A stretch of DNA of 64,000 nucleotides from Nonomuraea coxensis DSM 45129 (GCF_019397265.1 NZ_CP068985.1:1364001-1428000); one strand, 5' to 3'; positions 7,371-16,974 are shown, counted from the first letter of the stretch. The notes: generated from the letters alone by a model not told the origin. Made by a program: numbers and translations.

Positions 7371-10148
7371 GTGAACGGACTTCTCGTCGGGCGCTCGGCT
7401 GAGCTGGACAGACTCGTGCGGGTGCTGGAGTCCGCCACGGAGGGCACGGCCGGCGTCGCGCTCGTCGGCGGCGACGCGGGCATCGGCAAGACGCGGCTGG
7501 TCGCCGAGCTGGTGGCGCGGGCCCGCGAGCGCGGTTTCCACGTGCTCGTCGGCCAGTGCGCCGAGCTGGGCGACGCGCTGCCCTACCTGCCGCTGGCCGA
7601 CGCGCTGCGCAGCGCGGAGCCCGCGGTGCGGGAGTCCGCCGCCGCCCACCCCCTGCTGAGCCAGCTCCTGCCCGGCACGGAGAGCGCGCCCTCCAGCGGC
7701 CTCACCCAGCAGCGGCTGTTCGGCTCGCTGCTGGGGCTGCTGGCCGACGCGCAGCCGGTGCTGTTCGTGATCGAGGACCTGCACTGGGCCGACCGTTCCA
7801 CCCGTGACCTGCTGGTCTTCCTCAGCCGCATGCTCCAGACCGAGCAGGTCTGCGTCATGGGCACCTACCGCACCGACGACCTGCACCGCCGTCATCCGCT
7901 GCGGTCGGTGCTGGCCGAGCTGAAGCGGCTGCCCACGGTGACGGGGGTGGAGCTGGGGCCGCTCAGCGCGGGCGATCTGTCGGATTATGTCGCCACGATG
8001 GGCCGGGTGGACGCCCAGGAGCTGGGCGAGATCGTCGCGCGCGCCGACGGCAACCCGTTCTACGCCGAGGAGCTGTTCGCGGCGCTGGCGGAGGGCGACA
8101 GCCTGCCCGACGGGCTGGCCAGCCTGCTGATGTCCCGGGTCGAGGTGCTGTCCGAGGCGAGCCAGCAGGTGCTGCGGGCCGCCGCGGTGGCCGGCCGCCG
8201 GGTGGAGGACGAGCTGCTGCGCGAGGTGTCCGGGCTGCCGCTGGCCGAGTTCGAGGAGGCGGTCAGGGAGATCGTCTCGCGCGGGCTGCTCCGGGTCGAC
8301 GGCTTCGGCTACACCTTCCGCCACGCGCTGCTGCAGGAGGCCGTCTACACCGACCTGCTGCCGGGCGAGCGCACCCGGCTGCACGCCGCCTTCGCCCGCC
8401 TGCTCACCTCGCCCGCCGAGCTGGCCCACCACCACCTCGCCGGCCACGACCTCGCCGGAGCGCTCAAGGCGTCCGCGGAGGCGGGCCGGCTGGCCGAGCG
8501 GCTGGGCGCCCCGGCCGAGGCCCACAGCCACTACGACCAGGTGCTCAGCCTGTGGGACCAGGTCGAGAACGCCGCCGAGCTGACCGGCGAGAGCCGCGCC
8601 GCGCTGGCCTTCCGCAGCGCGATCATGGCCGCCGACAGCGGCGACAACCACCGCGCCGTCGTCCAGCTCCGCGCGCTGCCGCCCACGTCCGAGGTGAGCG
8701 AGCGCCTGGCCTACTACCTGTGGGAGACCGACGACCCGGCCGGCGCCATCGCCGCCGCCGAGCGCGCAGTCGAGAGCGCCGACAACGACGCCGACCTCGC
8801 CCGCGCCCTCGCCACCCACGCCCGCACCCTGCTGTGGAGCCCGCGGCTCAAGGACGTCGAGGGTCTCGCCACCCGCGCCCTCGACACCGCCCGCGCCGCC
8901 GGGGCCGCCGACGCCGAGGTCGGGGCGCTGCTCACGCTGGCCACCTACCGCGAATACCACGGGGACATCGCCCGCGCCCACGAGCTGGTCGAGACCGCCT
9001 CCGCCCTCACGACCTGCGACCTCGCGATGGACCTGCGCGCCCGCTTCCACCACGCGCGCATCCACTACGAGCAGGGCAGGCTCGACCAGGCCGCCGAGGT
9101 CGCCGACGACGGCATCAGGATGGCGCTCGACACCGGGCTCAAGTGGAGCACCTACGGCACCGACCTGCGCTTCCTGCGTTTCCTCATCCACTACGTGGCC
9201 GGCGAGTGGGACCAGGCGGAGGCGGTCGCCGCCACCTTCCCCGTGCGGGTGGGCACCCAGCCGGAGGCCACGCTGTCGTCGTTCTCGCTCTTCGTGGAGG
9301 TCGGGCGGGGGCTGCCCGGCGTGGAGAGCCGGCTGAGCTGGCTGCGGCCCTTCTGGTCCGACGACCTGGTCGCCTACATGTCCCGGGGGCTCGCCGCCGA
9401 GCACGCGCTCTGGCAGGGCGACCCCGCGGCGGCCCTGGAGCACGTACGCGCGGCGCTGGCGCCGCTCACCCCCGGCGAGGCGGGGGCGCTGCGGCTGTCC
9501 GCGCTCGGGCTCGCCGCCATGACCGAGCTCGGCGACTTCGACCGGGCCGAGGCCGACGACCTGCTCGAACGGGCCCGCTTCGCGACCGAGCACGGTCCCG
9601 CGGGCCAGCCAGGCCATCTCGGGCCGGAGGGGCTGGCCTGGGGGTTGCGGGCCGAGGCCGAGTGGCACCGCGCCCACGGCCGGCACGACGTCGAGCTGTG
9701 GCGCAGGGTCGTCGCGACCTTCGACTTCGGCTTCGTGTACGAGGTGGCGCGCTCCCGCTGGCGGCTGGCCGAGGCCCTGCTCGTCCACGGCGAGCGCGAG
9801 GCGGCGCAGGCGGAGTGGGAGCTGGCCAGGGAGACGGCGGGCAAGCTGCGGGCGACGCCGCTGGAGAACGCGCTCACCGAGTTCGGCCGCCGGGCCCGCT
9901 TCGGCGGAGGCGGCGGCGGTGGAGGCGGTGGAGGCGGCGGGGCTCAGGGCGGCCCGGGTTCGCTGACCGCGCGTGAGCTGGAGGTGCTGCGCCTCGTCGC
10001 CGAGGGGCTGACCAACCGGGAGATCGCCGAGCGGCTGTTCATCGCGCAGAAGACGGTGAGCGTGCACGTGTCGAACATCCTGGCCAAGCTGGAGGTCGCC
10101 ACCCGCACCCAGGCCGCGGCGTCCGCCCGCCGGGCCGGCCTGCTGTAG
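7371..10148 (+). CDS. LuxR family regulator with AAA ATPase (LAL/STAND type)
   Basis: A 925-residue regulator. The N-terminal ATPase has Walker [13 protein letters not shown] and Walker [14 protein letters not shown] middle of about 500 residues is built of TPR-like helical pairs. The C-terminal LuxR domain reads [18 protein letters not shown] followed by [16 protein letters not shown]. An unusual run of about fourteen glycines (around 9904-9945) links the helical part to the DNA-binding domain. LAL regulators often control secondary metabolism or sugar use, but no target is adjacent. The GTG start probably heads a leaderless message. Confidence 0.88.
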   Translation: MNGLLVGRSAELDRLVRVLESATEGTAGVALVGGDAGIGKTRLVAELVARARERGFHVLVGQCAELGDALPYLPLADALRSAEPAVRESAAAHPLLSQLLPGTESAPSSGLTQQRLFGSLLGLLADAQPVLFVIEDLHWADRSTRDLLVFLSRMLQTEQVCVMGTYRTDDLHRRHPLRSVLAELKRLPTVTGVELGPLSAGDLSDYVATMGRVDAQELGEIVARADGNPFYAEELFAALAEGDSLPDGLASLLMSRVEVLSEASQQVLRAAAVAGRRVEDELLREVSGLPLAEFEEAVREIVSRGLLRVDGFGYTFRHALLQEAVYTDLLPGERTRLHAAFARLLTSPAELAHHHLAGHDLAGALKASAEAGRLAERLGAPAEAHSHYDQVLSLWDQVENAAELTGESRAALAFRSAIMAADSGDNHRAVVQLRALPPTSEVSERLAYYLWETDDPAGAIAAAERAVESADNDADLARALATHARTLLWSPRLKDVEGLATRALDTARAAGAADAEVGALLTLATYREYHGDIARAHELVETASALTTCDLAMDLRARFHHARIHYEQGRLDQAAEVADDGIRMALDTGLKWSTYGTDLRFLRFLIHYVAGEWDQAEAVAATFPVRVGTQPEATLSSFSLFVEVGRGLPGVESRLSWLRPFWSDDLVAYMSRGLAAEHALWQGDPAAALEHVRAALAPLTPGEAGALRLSALGLAAMTELGDFDRAEADDLLERARFATEHGPAGQPGHLGPEGLAWGLRAEAEWHRAHGRHDVELWRRVVATFDFGFVYEVARSRWRLAEALLVHGEREAAQAEWELARETAGKLRATPLENALTEFGRRARFGGGGGGGGGGGGGAQGGPGSLTARELEVLRLVAEGLTNREIAERLFIAQKTVSVHVSNILAKLEVATRTQAAASARRAGLL

Positions 10149-10156
10149 CCCGGCGG
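10127..10156 (+). terminator. GC-rich hairpin at the end of the LuxR-family gene
   Basis: CCGCCGGGC (10127-10135) pairs perfectly with GCCCGGCGG (10148-10156) around a 12-base loop that holds the stop codon. It lies just before a convergent gene and lacks a T-run. Confidence 0.45.
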
Positions 10157-10170
10157 ACGTCCTCGGGCCG

Positions 10171-11358
10171 TCAGCTCGTCAGGGCCTCGCCGCGCATGAC
10201 GAAGTAGTTCGCGTGGTCGGTCTGCAGGAACTCCTGGAACTTCGTCGCCTTGGCCTTGGCTGCCGTGTTGTCGGTGGTGACGATGGTGACCAGCACGTAC
10301 TTCAGGGCCGAGCCGGAGAGGATCTTGCCGTACGTGTACTTCCTGTGGATCTTGTCCGTGCGCCACTTCACCGCGGTCGAGGTGAGCTTCTGCAGGCGGT
10401 TGGAGGCGCTCTTGGCGTCGGCCGTGGACGGGAAGGCCATGATGAGCTGCACCGCCTTGAGGTGGCCGCCGTAGGCGGAGTAGGCGAGCTGGACGGCGCT
10501 CTCGCAGTCGTACTTGGCCAGCACGCCCTCGCCGTCCACCGCGTCGCAGGTGTCGTAGGTCCAGCCGGCGACCTTCTGGGCGGCGAACTTGACGGCGCCG
10601 AGCTGGAAGTTCCAGTCCTTGAACTCGTCGTGGCGGAGCGGGGACTCGGACGAGGACGGTGGCGCGGTCGTGGGCTCCTTCTCGGGTGCGGGGGAGTCCG
10701 ACGGGGCGGCCGACTGCTGCGTCCGAGTCGGGGCGGGGGTCGGGGCGGTCGTGGTGAGGGCGGCTGTGGTGGACGGGTCGGGGCGGTTGAGGTAGGCGAC
10801 GGCGCCGATGGTGCCGCCGCCGAGGAGGAGCACGCCCAGGACGATGCAGAGGGTGATGATCAGGGCGTTGTTGCGACGCTTCGGGGGCGGCCCGTACGGG
10901 GGGTACGGGTGGGGTGCGTACGGGTTCTTCCCGCCCGGTGCGGGGCCGTAACCCGGCGCCGGAGGGTGGCCCTGGCCCTGCGGGTAGCCCTGAGCGGGTC
11001 CTTGGGGGTAGCCCGGTCCTTGCGGGAAGCCCTGGCCCGGGGCGGGGCCCTGGTGCGGCGGGAGGTTCGGGCCCGAGGGCGGGCCCGGCGGTACCTGCGG
11101 GCCCGAGGGCGGGGGCGGGCCCGGCGGGGTGGTGTACGCGTGCGGGTTCGGCGGCATGCCGTACTCCTGGCCCTGGCCGTACGCCTCGGCGGTGGGCACG
11201 TACCCCTGCTGGGCCGGCCCCGGAGGCTGCGTGCCGTAGGGGCCCTGGGGGGACGCCTGGCCTGACGGCGGGCCGTGTCCCGGCCGGCCAGGTCCCTGTG
11301 CCTGCGGGCCCCACTGCCCTTGCTGGTGAGGCTGCGGAGGCTGAGGAGGGTATGCCAT
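10171..11358 (-). CDS. Proline-rich, single-pass membrane-anchored protein of unknown function
   Basis: A 395-residue protein in three parts. Residues 1 to about 160 are a cytoplasmic Pro/Gly/Gln-rich tail. One transmembrane helix follows (ALIITLCIVLGVLLLGGG). After a Thr/Pro/Ser-rich spacer there is an external domain of about 160 residues with the paired cysteines YDTCDAVDGEG and YDCESAV. Such proteins are common in Streptosporangiales next to regulators or kinases. The outer domain resembles no enzyme I can name; extracytoplasmic sensing or cell-envelope work is possible. Start ATG 11358; the gene converges on the LuxR-family gene. Confidence 0.7.
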   Translation of the reverse strand: MAYPPQPPQPHQQGQWGPQAQGPGRPGHGPPSGQASPQGPYGTQPPGPAQQGYVPTAEAYGQGQEYGMPPNPHAYTTPPGPPPPSGPQVPPGPPSGPNLPPHQGPAPGQGFPQGPGYPQGPAQGYPQGQGHPPAPGYGPAPGGKNPYAPHPYPPYGPPPKRRNNALIITLCIVLGVLLLGGGTIGAVAYLNRPDPSTTAALTTTAPTPAPTRTQQSAAPSDSPAPEKEPTTAPPSSSESPLRHDEFKDWNFQLGAVKFAAQKVAGWTYDTCDAVDGEGVLAKYDCESAVQLAYSAYGGHLKAVQLIMAFPSTADAKSASNRLQKLTSTAVKWRTDKIHRKYTYGKILSGSALKYVLVTIVTTDNTAAKAKATKFQEFLQTDHANYFVMRGEALTS

Positions 11359-11413
11359 CCCTCCATTGTGGTGCAGTTCATCACCATTTGCCCCAGGTAC
11401 GCCTCGGAAGCCC

Positions 11414-12361
11414 TCAGCGCAGCTCCGCCTTGTTCTCCTCGCACGCCTGCCGCTGGTAACGGCCGGGCGCGATCCCGAACTCCCGCTTGAAGGCGTTGTT
11501 GAACGCGAACTCCGACCCGTAGCCGACCCGCGCCGCCACCTCCGACACCGGCACGTCGCTCTGGCGCAGCAGCCGGGCCGCCACCCCGAGCCGCCACCAC
11601 GTGAGGTACGCCAGCGGCGGCTGGCCCACCAGCTCCGTGAACCGCCGTGCGAACCCGGCCCGCGACAGCCCCGCCCGCCCGGCGAGCTCGGCGACCGTCC
11701 AGCGGTGCGCGGGATCGTTGTGGACGGCGTCGAGCGCCCGGCTGATCGACGGGTCGGCCAGCGCCAGCGCCCACCCCTTGTGCTCGCACACGCCGGGCGA
11801 CGTCTCGAACCAGGCGCGCAGGATGTAGAGCTGGAGCATGTCGAGCAGGGATGTGACCACGGTGTCCGCCCCGGGCCGGACCGTCGCGATCTCGTTGCCG
11901 AGCAGCTCGACGGCCGCCCTGAGCTCGGGATGGCGGCCGAGCGTCGTCGGCAGGTGGATCACCTCGGGCAGCGCGCCGAAGATGGGGTGGGTGCGGGCCG
12001 GGACCGTGCGGTAGGAGCCGTAGACGGTGACGGTCTCGGCGCCGGTGCCGCCGCACCCCGTCGAGGAGGACAGCGCGCCCCCCTCGCACGGCTCGCCCGC
12101 CGCCTCGGTGAGCGGGGTGCCGAGGCTGTCGGCGAGCCCGTAGCCGTGGCCGTGCGGCAGGAACACGACGTCGCCGACGCTCAGCGCCACCGGCTCGCCG
12201 CTCGGCGGGAGCAGCCAGCACGATCCGCGCAGCACCACCTGGAACGCCGCGGATCCGGGCTGCGGCGGGATCGCCACGCCCCAGGGGGCCCGCCACGTGA
12301 CGCGGGCGGAGACCGGCCGCCCGACCCGCATGAGGGCGACGACATCACTCAGCATGTCCAC
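11414..12361 (-). CDS. AraC family regulator with N-terminal cupin domain
   Basis: A 315-residue regulator. The first half is a cupin-type sensor (GDVVFLPHGHGYGL). The C-terminal 100 residues are two helix-turn-helix motifs, with WTVAELAGRAGLSRAGFARRF and SEVAARVGYGSEFAFNNAFK. The GTG at 12361 is favoured because TAGACT lies six bases upstream and no Shine-Dalgarno is visible, giving a leaderless transcript; ATG 12355 is the alternative. It is divergent from the FMN reductase, which it probably controls. Confidence 0.87.
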   Translation of the reverse strand: MDMLSDVVALMRVGRPVSARVTWRAPWGVAIPPQPGSAAFQVVLRGSCWLLPPSGEPVALSVGDVVFLPHGHGYGLADSLGTPLTEAAGEPCEGGALSSSTGCGGTGAETVTVYGSYRTVPARTHPIFGALPEVIHLPTTLGRHPELRAAVELLGNEIATVRPGADTVVTSLLDMLQLYILRAWFETSPGVCEHKGWALALADPSISRALDAVHNDPAHRWTVAELAGRAGLSRAGFARRFTELVGQPPLAYLTWWRLGVAARLLRQSDVPVSEVAARVGYGSEFAFNNAFKREFGIAPGRYQRQACEENKAELR

Positions 12362-12367
12362 ACCGCG

Positions 12368-12383
12368 AGTCTACGTGGTAGAC
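12368..12383 (-). promoter_or_regulatory. AraC-gene -10 box overlapping a 6-bp palindrome
   Basis: On the minus strand TAGACT (12368-12373) is six bases from the GTG start. GTCTAC and GTAGAC (12369-12383) form a perfect dyad with a 3-base centre over this box, suiting autoregulation or control of the divergent reductase. Confidence 0.45.
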
Positions 12384-12487
12384 GATGACGCAAAAAACAG
12401 AGCGGCTGAAGCATTCATACGCTCAACGTTCCGGCCTACGGTGGTCTGCGCAACGTCTGAAGCCACTGAAGGAAAGGCCCCGTTGTC

Positions 12488-13045
12488 ATGATCAGAGTAG
12501 GCATCATCCTCGGCAGCACCCGTCCCGGCCGCAACGGCGAGGCGGTGGCCCGCTGGGTACACGATCTGGCGGCCAAGCGCGGCGACGCCACGTACGAGGT
12601 GGTCGACCTCGCCGACTTCGAGCTGCCCCACCTTGACGAGCCGCAGGCGGCGGCCACGGGCGACTACCGGCACGCGCACACCCGGCGGTGGGCGGAGAAG
12701 ATCGCCTCCTTGGACGCGTTCGTGTTCGTGACGCCGGAGTACAACCACTCCTTCCCCGGCGTGCTCAAGACCGCGGTCGACTTCCTGTACGCCGAGTGGG
12801 GCAACAAGGCCGCCGGCTTCGTCGGCTACGGCGTGGACGGCGGGGTGCGGGCGGTGGAGCACCTGCGGCACGTCCTCGCCATGCTCGGCGTCGCCACGGT
12901 GCCGGCGCAGGTCACGCTGTCGTACTGGACCGACTTCGAGAACGGCGTGGCCTTCCGGCCGGCCGCGCTGCACGAGGAGCGCCTCGGCATGGTCCTCGAC
13001 CAGGTCCTCGCCTGGGGCGGCGCCCTCCTGCCGCTGCGCGCGTGA
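12488..13045 (+). CDS. NADPH-dependent FMN reductase family protein
   Basis: A 185-residue flavodoxin-fold oxidoreductase. The FMN phosphate loop is GSTRPGRNGEAVARW near the start, and VTPEYNHSFPGVLKTAVD is the second family signature. It would reduce FMN or quinone/azo compounds with NAD(P)H in the cytoplasm. ATG 12488 is preceded by GAAGGAAAGG. The gene is divergent from an AraC/cupin regulator, a common arrangement for inducible quinone or azo reductases. Confidence 0.88.
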   Translation: MIRVGIILGSTRPGRNGEAVARWVHDLAAKRGDATYEVVDLADFELPHLDEPQAAATGDYRHAHTRRWAEKIASLDAFVFVTPEYNHSFPGVLKTAVDFLYAEWGNKAAGFVGYGVDGGVRAVEHLRHVLAMLGVATVPAQVTLSYWTDFENGVAFRPAALHEERLGMVLDQVLAWGGALLPLRA

Positions 13046-13056
13046 AGGCGTGTCCC

Positions 13057-13077
13057 GGCCGCTCGCGAGCAGCGGCC
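13057..13077. promoter_or_regulatory. 7-bp inverted repeat before the MerR-type gene
   Basis: GGCCGCT (13057-13063) and AGCGGCC (13071-13077) are perfect inverted copies, touching a possible -10 box CATGCT (13077-13082). It could terminate the reductase message or act as an operator for the MerR protein. Confidence 0.4.
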
Positions 13078-13088
13078 ATGCTTGAGGC

Positions 13089-13910
13089 GTGGACGGAGAT
13101 CTCCTGCCGATCGGGCAGTTCGCCAGGCTCAGCCGGTTGAGCGTCAAGCAGTTGCGGCACTACGACGAGCTGGGGCTGCTGCCCCCGGCGCACGTGGACG
13201 CCGGCTCCGGCTACCGCTACTACCGGCGGGCGCAGGCCAGGCAGGCGATGTCCATCGGGCTGCTGCGTTCGCTGGACGTGCCGCTGCCGGTCATCGCCGA
13301 GGTGCTGGCGGGCGCGGCCGACGCCCTGGGCGGCGTGCGCGAGGCGCTGGAGGCCGAGCTGGCGCGGCGGCGGCGGACGCTGGCGACGCTGGAGCGGGTG
13401 ATGGCCGACGGGCTGCCGGCCGCGCCGGTGCGCGTCGTCACCGAGCCGGACCGGACGGTCGCGGTGGAGCGGGAGAGCGCGGCCGGGCCCGCCGACGTGG
13501 CCCGCGCCACCTCGGCCGCGGTCGCCCGCGTCCTGCGCGCGCTGCCCCGCACCGGCCCGCCCCGGCTCGTCGGGCTGTTCCCGGTCGAGCTGGACGACGC
13601 CTTCGAAGTGCGGGTCGGGCTCGTCGTCGATCGCGACGACCCCGCCCGGCCGTGGGAGGCGGCGGGCGTCGGCCTGGAGACGCTGCCCGGCGGCACGTTC
13701 GCGTGCGCGACCCACGTCGGGCCGTACGACCAGATCCCGCTCACCACGCACGCCGTGCTGGCCTGGTGCGCCGAGCGCGGCCATCCGCTGCGCGGGCCGG
13801 TCCGCGAGGTGTACGTCTCCGACCCGGCGACCACCGAGCCCGACCGGCTCGTCACCCACCTCATGATCCCCATGAGCAAAGGTGGCGGGGCAGACGGTCG
13901 GCCGAGCTGA
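13089..13910 (+). CDS. MerR family regulator with GyrI-like effector-binding domain
   Basis: A 273-residue regulator. The N-terminal MerR winged helix reads [20 protein letters not shown] followed by [17 protein letters not shown], with a dimerisation helix to residue about 125. The C-terminal 150 residues form a GyrI/effector-binding domain ([34 protein letters not shown]) as in BmrR-type multidrug sensors. The GTG start is six bases after CATGCT and has no strong ribosome site, again suggesting a leaderless message. It could act at the MerR-type promoter at 16815-16845, but nothing proves that. Confidence 0.87.
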   Translation: MDGDLLPIGQFARLSRLSVKQLRHYDELGLLPPAHVDAGSGYRYYRRAQARQAMSIGLLRSLDVPLPVIAEVLAGAADALGGVREALEAELARRRRTLATLERVMADGLPAAPVRVVTEPDRTVAVERESAAGPADVARATSAAVARVLRALPRTGPPRLVGLFPVELDDAFEVRVGLVVDRDDPARPWEAAGVGLETLPGGTFACATHVGPYDQIPLTTHAVLAWCAERGHPLRGPVREVYVSDPATTEPDRLVTHLMIPMSKGGGADGRPS

Positions 13911-13936
13911 TCGGTGGTCGTGCCACGTGTCCTGGG

Positions 13937-13942
13937 TATATT
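13937..13942 (+). promoter_or_regulatory. -10 box TATATT of the MarR gene
   Basis: TATATT ends seven bases before ATG 13950, the classic spacing of leaderless actinobacterial genes. A weak 4-bp dyad GTGG/CCAC lies at 13914-13926. Confidence 0.55.
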
Positions 13943-13949
13943 GCGGAGC

Positions 13950-14453
13950 ATGACCGTGGTGGAGGAGAAGGCGGACGAGCGCGACTTCGGCTGGTCCCTC
14001 GGCGTGCTGCTGCGCGCCCTGCACGGCTCGATGGGCCGGGTGCTCAAGGACCTTCCGCACGGTCCGCGCGGCTACCAGACGCTGTCCACCGTCGTCCACG
14101 GTGACCAGCCGAGCCAGCTCGCCCTGGCCGCCCACCTCGGCATCGACAGGACGGTGATGACGTACCTCATCGACGACCTGGCCGAGGCGGGGCTCGTGGA
14201 GCGGCGGCCCAACCCCGCCGACCGGCGCCAGCGCAAGATCGTGCCCACGGACCGGGGCGTGGCGGTGCTGCACGACCTGGAGCGGCAGGTGCGCGCGGTC
14301 GAGGACCACGTGCTGCGGTCGCTGTCGCCGGAGGAACGGGAGCTGTTCAGGGGCCTGCTGCGGCGGGTGGCGTGCGGCGTGGCCGACATGGACGCGGGCA
14401 CCGATCCCTGTGAGGTCGTGGACGAGATGCTGAGCGGCGACCGCCGCCGGTGA
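13950..14453 (+). CDS. MarR family transcriptional regulator
   Basis: A 167-residue winged-helix repressor. The recognition region is SQLALAAHLGIDRTVMTYL, followed by the wing VERRPNPADRRQRKIVPTDRG, both strongly MarR-like. ATG 13950 is chosen over an upstream start at 13914 because homology begins there and a TATATT box lies seven bases before it. The next promoter (14502-14530) contains a perfect 8-bp dyad over its -35 box, so control of the flavin-dependent pair downstream is likely. Confidence 0.88.
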   Translation: MTVVEEKADERDFGWSLGVLLRALHGSMGRVLKDLPHGPRGYQTLSTVVHGDQPSQLALAAHLGIDRTVMTYLIDDLAEAGLVERRPNPADRRQRKIVPTDRGVAVLHDLERQVRAVEDHVLRSLSPEERELFRGLLRRVACGVADMDAGTDPCEVVDEMLSGDRRR

Positions 14454-14490
14454 CGTACCCCTTGGGTGGGTGTGTGCGGAATACTGAGCC

Positions 14491-14530
14491 GAGATGTGCG
14501 GTTGGACAACACATCTCTACCGCATACGGT
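14491..14530 (+). promoter_or_regulatory. Promoter with overlapping dyad upstream of the LLM monooxygenase
   Basis: A -35 TTGGAC (14502-14507) and -10 TACGGT (14525-14530) are separated by 17 bp. GAGATGTG (14491-14498) and CACATCTC (14510-14517) are perfect inverted copies that surround the -35 box. This is the expected place for repression by the adjacent MarR protein. Confidence 0.6.
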
Positions 14531-14562
14531 TTGTGAAGCAGCACATATCCCGAGGGGATCAC

Positions 14563-15462
14563 ATGCCTGACTACGGCCACGACCTGACGTTCGGGTCGTT
14601 CATCACGCCGTCCAACACCGCGCCGGAGCAGGTGCTCGACCTGGCGCGGGCGTCCGAGGACGCGGGGCTCGACCTCGTGACGTTCCAGGACCACCCGTAC
14701 CAGCCGGGGTTCCTCGACACCTGGACGCTGCTCACCTACGTCGCCGCGCGCACCGAACGGGTCCACGTCTCGGCCAACGTCACGAACCTGCCGCTGCGCC
14801 CGCCGGCCGTCCTCGCCCGCGCCGCGGCGAGCCTCGACCTGCTCAGCGGGGGACGGTTCGAGCTGGGGCTGGGCGCGGGGGCGTTCTGGGACGCCGTCGA
14901 GGCCATGGGCGGGCGGCGGCTCACCCCGGCCCAGGCCGTGGACGCGCTCGACGAGGCGATCGACGTCATCCGCGGCTTCTGGGACGCGGGCAACACCGGG
15001 CGGTTCCGCGTGGACGGCACGTACTACCAGGTCGACGGGGCCAAGCGCGGGCCCGCGCCGGCGCACGACATCGGGATCTGGCTGGGGGCGTACAAGCCGC
15101 GCATGCTCCGCCTCATCGGGACGAAGGCGGACGGATGGCTGCCTTCGCTGGCGTACCTGGGGAGCCTCGACCACCTCGACGAGGGCAACGCGATCATCGA
15201 CGAGGCGGCGCTGGCGGCGGGGCGGGAGCCCCGAGCGGTGCGCCGCCTGCTCAACATCGGCGGCCGGTTCGGCCCGCCCGGCGACCGGCTGCTGTCGGGG
15301 CCGCCGCGGCAGTGGGCCGAGCAGCTCGCCGCCATTTCCCTGCGGTACGGGATCGGCACGTACATCGTGATGGGCGACGACCTCGCGACGTTGCGGACGT
15401 TCGGCCAGGAGGTCGCGCCCGAGACGCGCAGGCTCGTGGCCGCCGAGCGCGCGGGCAGGTGA
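14563..15462 (+). CDS. LLM class flavin-dependent oxidoreductase (F420 or FMN)
   Basis: A 299-residue luciferase-like monooxygenase-fold enzyme. Typical segments are LARASEDAGLDLVTFQDHPY, SANVTNLPLRPPAVLARAAA and the flavin-pocket loop GRFELGLGAGAFWDAV. Actinobacterial members often use F420; the choice of cofactor cannot be settled here. ATG 14563 has GAGGGG at 14552-14557. It is followed after three bases by an FAD-linked oxidase, and the pair probably acts on one substrate under MarR control. Confidence 0.85.
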   Translation: MPDYGHDLTFGSFITPSNTAPEQVLDLARASEDAGLDLVTFQDHPYQPGFLDTWTLLTYVAARTERVHVSANVTNLPLRPPAVLARAAASLDLLSGGRFELGLGAGAFWDAVEAMGGRRLTPAQAVDALDEAIDVIRGFWDAGNTGRFRVDGTYYQVDGAKRGPAPAHDIGIWLGAYKPRMLRLIGTKADGWLPSLAYLGSLDHLDEGNAIIDEAALAAGREPRAVRRLLNIGGRFGPPGDRLLSGPPRQWAEQLAAISLRYGIGTYIVMGDDLATLRTFGQEVAPETRRLVAAERAGR

Positions 15463-15465
15463 GCG

Positions 15466-16818
15466 ATGGTCCACGAGCACGCGCCGCGCGCCGCCGCCCG
15501 GTCCCGGCGTCACCCCGGCATCGCCTACGACGACGTCCCCGCCCACCTCGAACGGGTCGAGCCCGGCGACCCGGAGTACGCCCGCGTCCGCTCCACGTAC
15601 CTGCGCGGCGGCTCGCCGGGGCTGGTCCTGCGCCCCGGCACGCCCGCCGAGGTCGCCGACGCGCTGGCCTTCGCCCGTGCGCAGCCGGTGAAGCTCGGGA
15701 TCCGCAGCGGCGGCCACGGCATCAGCGGCCGCTCCACCAACCACGGCGGCGTCGTGCTCGACGTCTCCCGCCTCAACACCATCGAGGTGCTGGACAAGGC
15801 CACCCGCCGGGTCCGCCTGGGTCCCGGCGCCCGGTGGAGCGACGTGGCGGCGGCGCTGGCCCCGTACGGCTGGGCGCTCACCTCCGGCGACTACGGCGGG
15901 GTGGGCGTCGGCGGCCTCGCCACGGCGGGCGGCATCGGCTGGCTGGTCCGCGAGCACGGCCTGACCATCGACCACCTGCGGGCCGTCGAGCTGGTGCTCG
16001 CCGACGGCAGCCTGGTCAGGGCCGACGACACCGAGAACGCCGAGCTGTTCTGGGGCGTGCGCGGCGCCGGGGCGAACTTCGGCGTCGTGACGAGCTTCGA
16101 GTTCGAGGTGGACGAGGTGGGTGACGTCGGTTTCGCGCAGTTAATCCTGGACGCTTCGGACCCGGCGGCGCTGATGCGCGAGTGGGGCGCGGCGGTCGAG
16201 GCCGCGCCCAGAGACCTCACCAGCTCGCTCATCCTCGGCCGACCGCAGCCCGGACAGCCGGCGATCGCCCAGGTCATGGCCGTGGTGGACGCCGACGACC
16301 CGGAGACCGTGCTGGCCCGGCTGCGCCCGCTCGCCGCCGTCGCGCCGCTGTTCGACCACCAGATCCAGATCCTCCCGTACGCGGCCCTCATGGCCGTGCC
16401 GCCGGGGCCGCACCACGGCCAGGGCGAGCCGGTCAGCCGCTCGGCGCTCGCCGACCACCTCACCCCCGAGCTGGCCGAGGCCGCCGCCCGCCTGGTCGCG
16501 AGCGGCGAGACGCACTTCTTCCACATCAGGGCGGCCGGCGGCGCGGTCGCCGACGTGCCCGCGGACGCCACCGCGTACGCGGGCCGCTCGGCGAACTTCT
16601 CCCTCGTCGCCTTCGGCTCCAGCCGGGCCGGGCTGCACCCCCTCTGGGACGCGATGCGCCCCCACTTCTCCGGCCTCTACCTCAACTTCGAGACCGACAC
16701 CCGGGAGGAACGCCTCCACGACGCCTTCCCCGAGCCCACCCTGACCCGCCTGCGGGCGCTCAAGCGCCGCTACGACCCCGGCAACGTCTTCCGCGACAAC
16801 TTCCCGATCACGCCTTGA
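15466..16818 (+). CDS. FAD-binding oxidoreductase, berberine-bridge/6-hydroxynicotine oxidase type
   Basis: A 450-residue PCMH/VAO-fold oxidase. IRSGGHGISGRS carries His84, the usual histidyl-FAD attachment site. The second attachment position has no cysteine (SGDYGGVGVGGLATAGGIGW), so the flavin is probably held by one bond only. The C-terminal BBE motif YDPGNVFRDNFPI is present. It may oxidise alcohols, sugars or alkaloid-like amines. The start lies three bases after the LLM stop, so the two are translated as an operon. Confidence 0.85.
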   Translation: MVHEHAPRAAARSRRHPGIAYDDVPAHLERVEPGDPEYARVRSTYLRGGSPGLVLRPGTPAEVADALAFARAQPVKLGIRSGGHGISGRSTNHGGVVLDVSRLNTIEVLDKATRRVRLGPGARWSDVAAALAPYGWALTSGDYGGVGVGGLATAGGIGWLVREHGLTIDHLRAVELVLADGSLVRADDTENAELFWGVRGAGANFGVVTSFEFEVDEVGDVGFAQLILDASDPAALMREWGAAVEAAPRDLTSSLILGRPQPGQPAIAQVMAVVDADDPETVLARLRPLAAVAPLFDHQIQILPYAALMAVPPGPHHGQGEPVSRSALADHLTPELAEAAARLVASGETHFFHIRAAGGAVADVPADATAYAGRSANFSLVAFGSSRAGLHPLWDAMRPHFSGLYLNFETDTREERLHDAFPEPTLTRLRALKRRYDPGNVFRDNFPITP

Positions 16819-16845
16819 CCTCAGGTCGGCCTGAAGTCGCAGGCT
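16815..16845 (+). promoter_or_regulatory. MerR/SoxR-type promoter with 19-bp spacer and central dyad
   Basis: TTGACC (16815-16820) and CAGGCT (16840-16845) are 19 bp apart, the long spacing typical of MerR-activated promoters. CCTCAGG (16819-16825) and CCTGAAG (16830-16836) form a dyad (6 of 7 matches) in the spacer. The -35 overlaps the upstream oxidase stop. Confidence 0.5.
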
Positions 16846-16852
16846 GGACGGC

Positions 16853-16974
16853 ATGTCCGAGACGAAGGAACAGATGGAGGCGCTCGCCGGGCGGCCGAGC
16901 AGCGCCGGCGCGCGGAGACGGGCCGGCTGTTCCTGGCCCTGCCGCTCTTCGTCGCCTCAGGGGTGAGCCGCTAG
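16853..16974 (+). pseudogene. Decayed short gene behind the MerR-type promoter
   Basis: ATG 16853 opens MSETKEQMEALAG and then leaves frame; the literal reading stops at 16966. In the +1 frame the sequence continues as AAEQRRRAETGRLFLALPLF up to TAG 16972-16974, which looks like natural coding text with a membrane-segment start. A base has probably been lost or gained near 16890. The rest of the gene is absent and the end collides with the convergent dehydratase. The original family is not recognisable. Confidence 0.4.

Noticed and set aside
7326..10067. Minus-strand frame of 913 codons antisense to the LuxR-ATPase gene
   Set aside because: Same shadow effect; no domain motif, while the plus strand has Walker and LuxR motifs.
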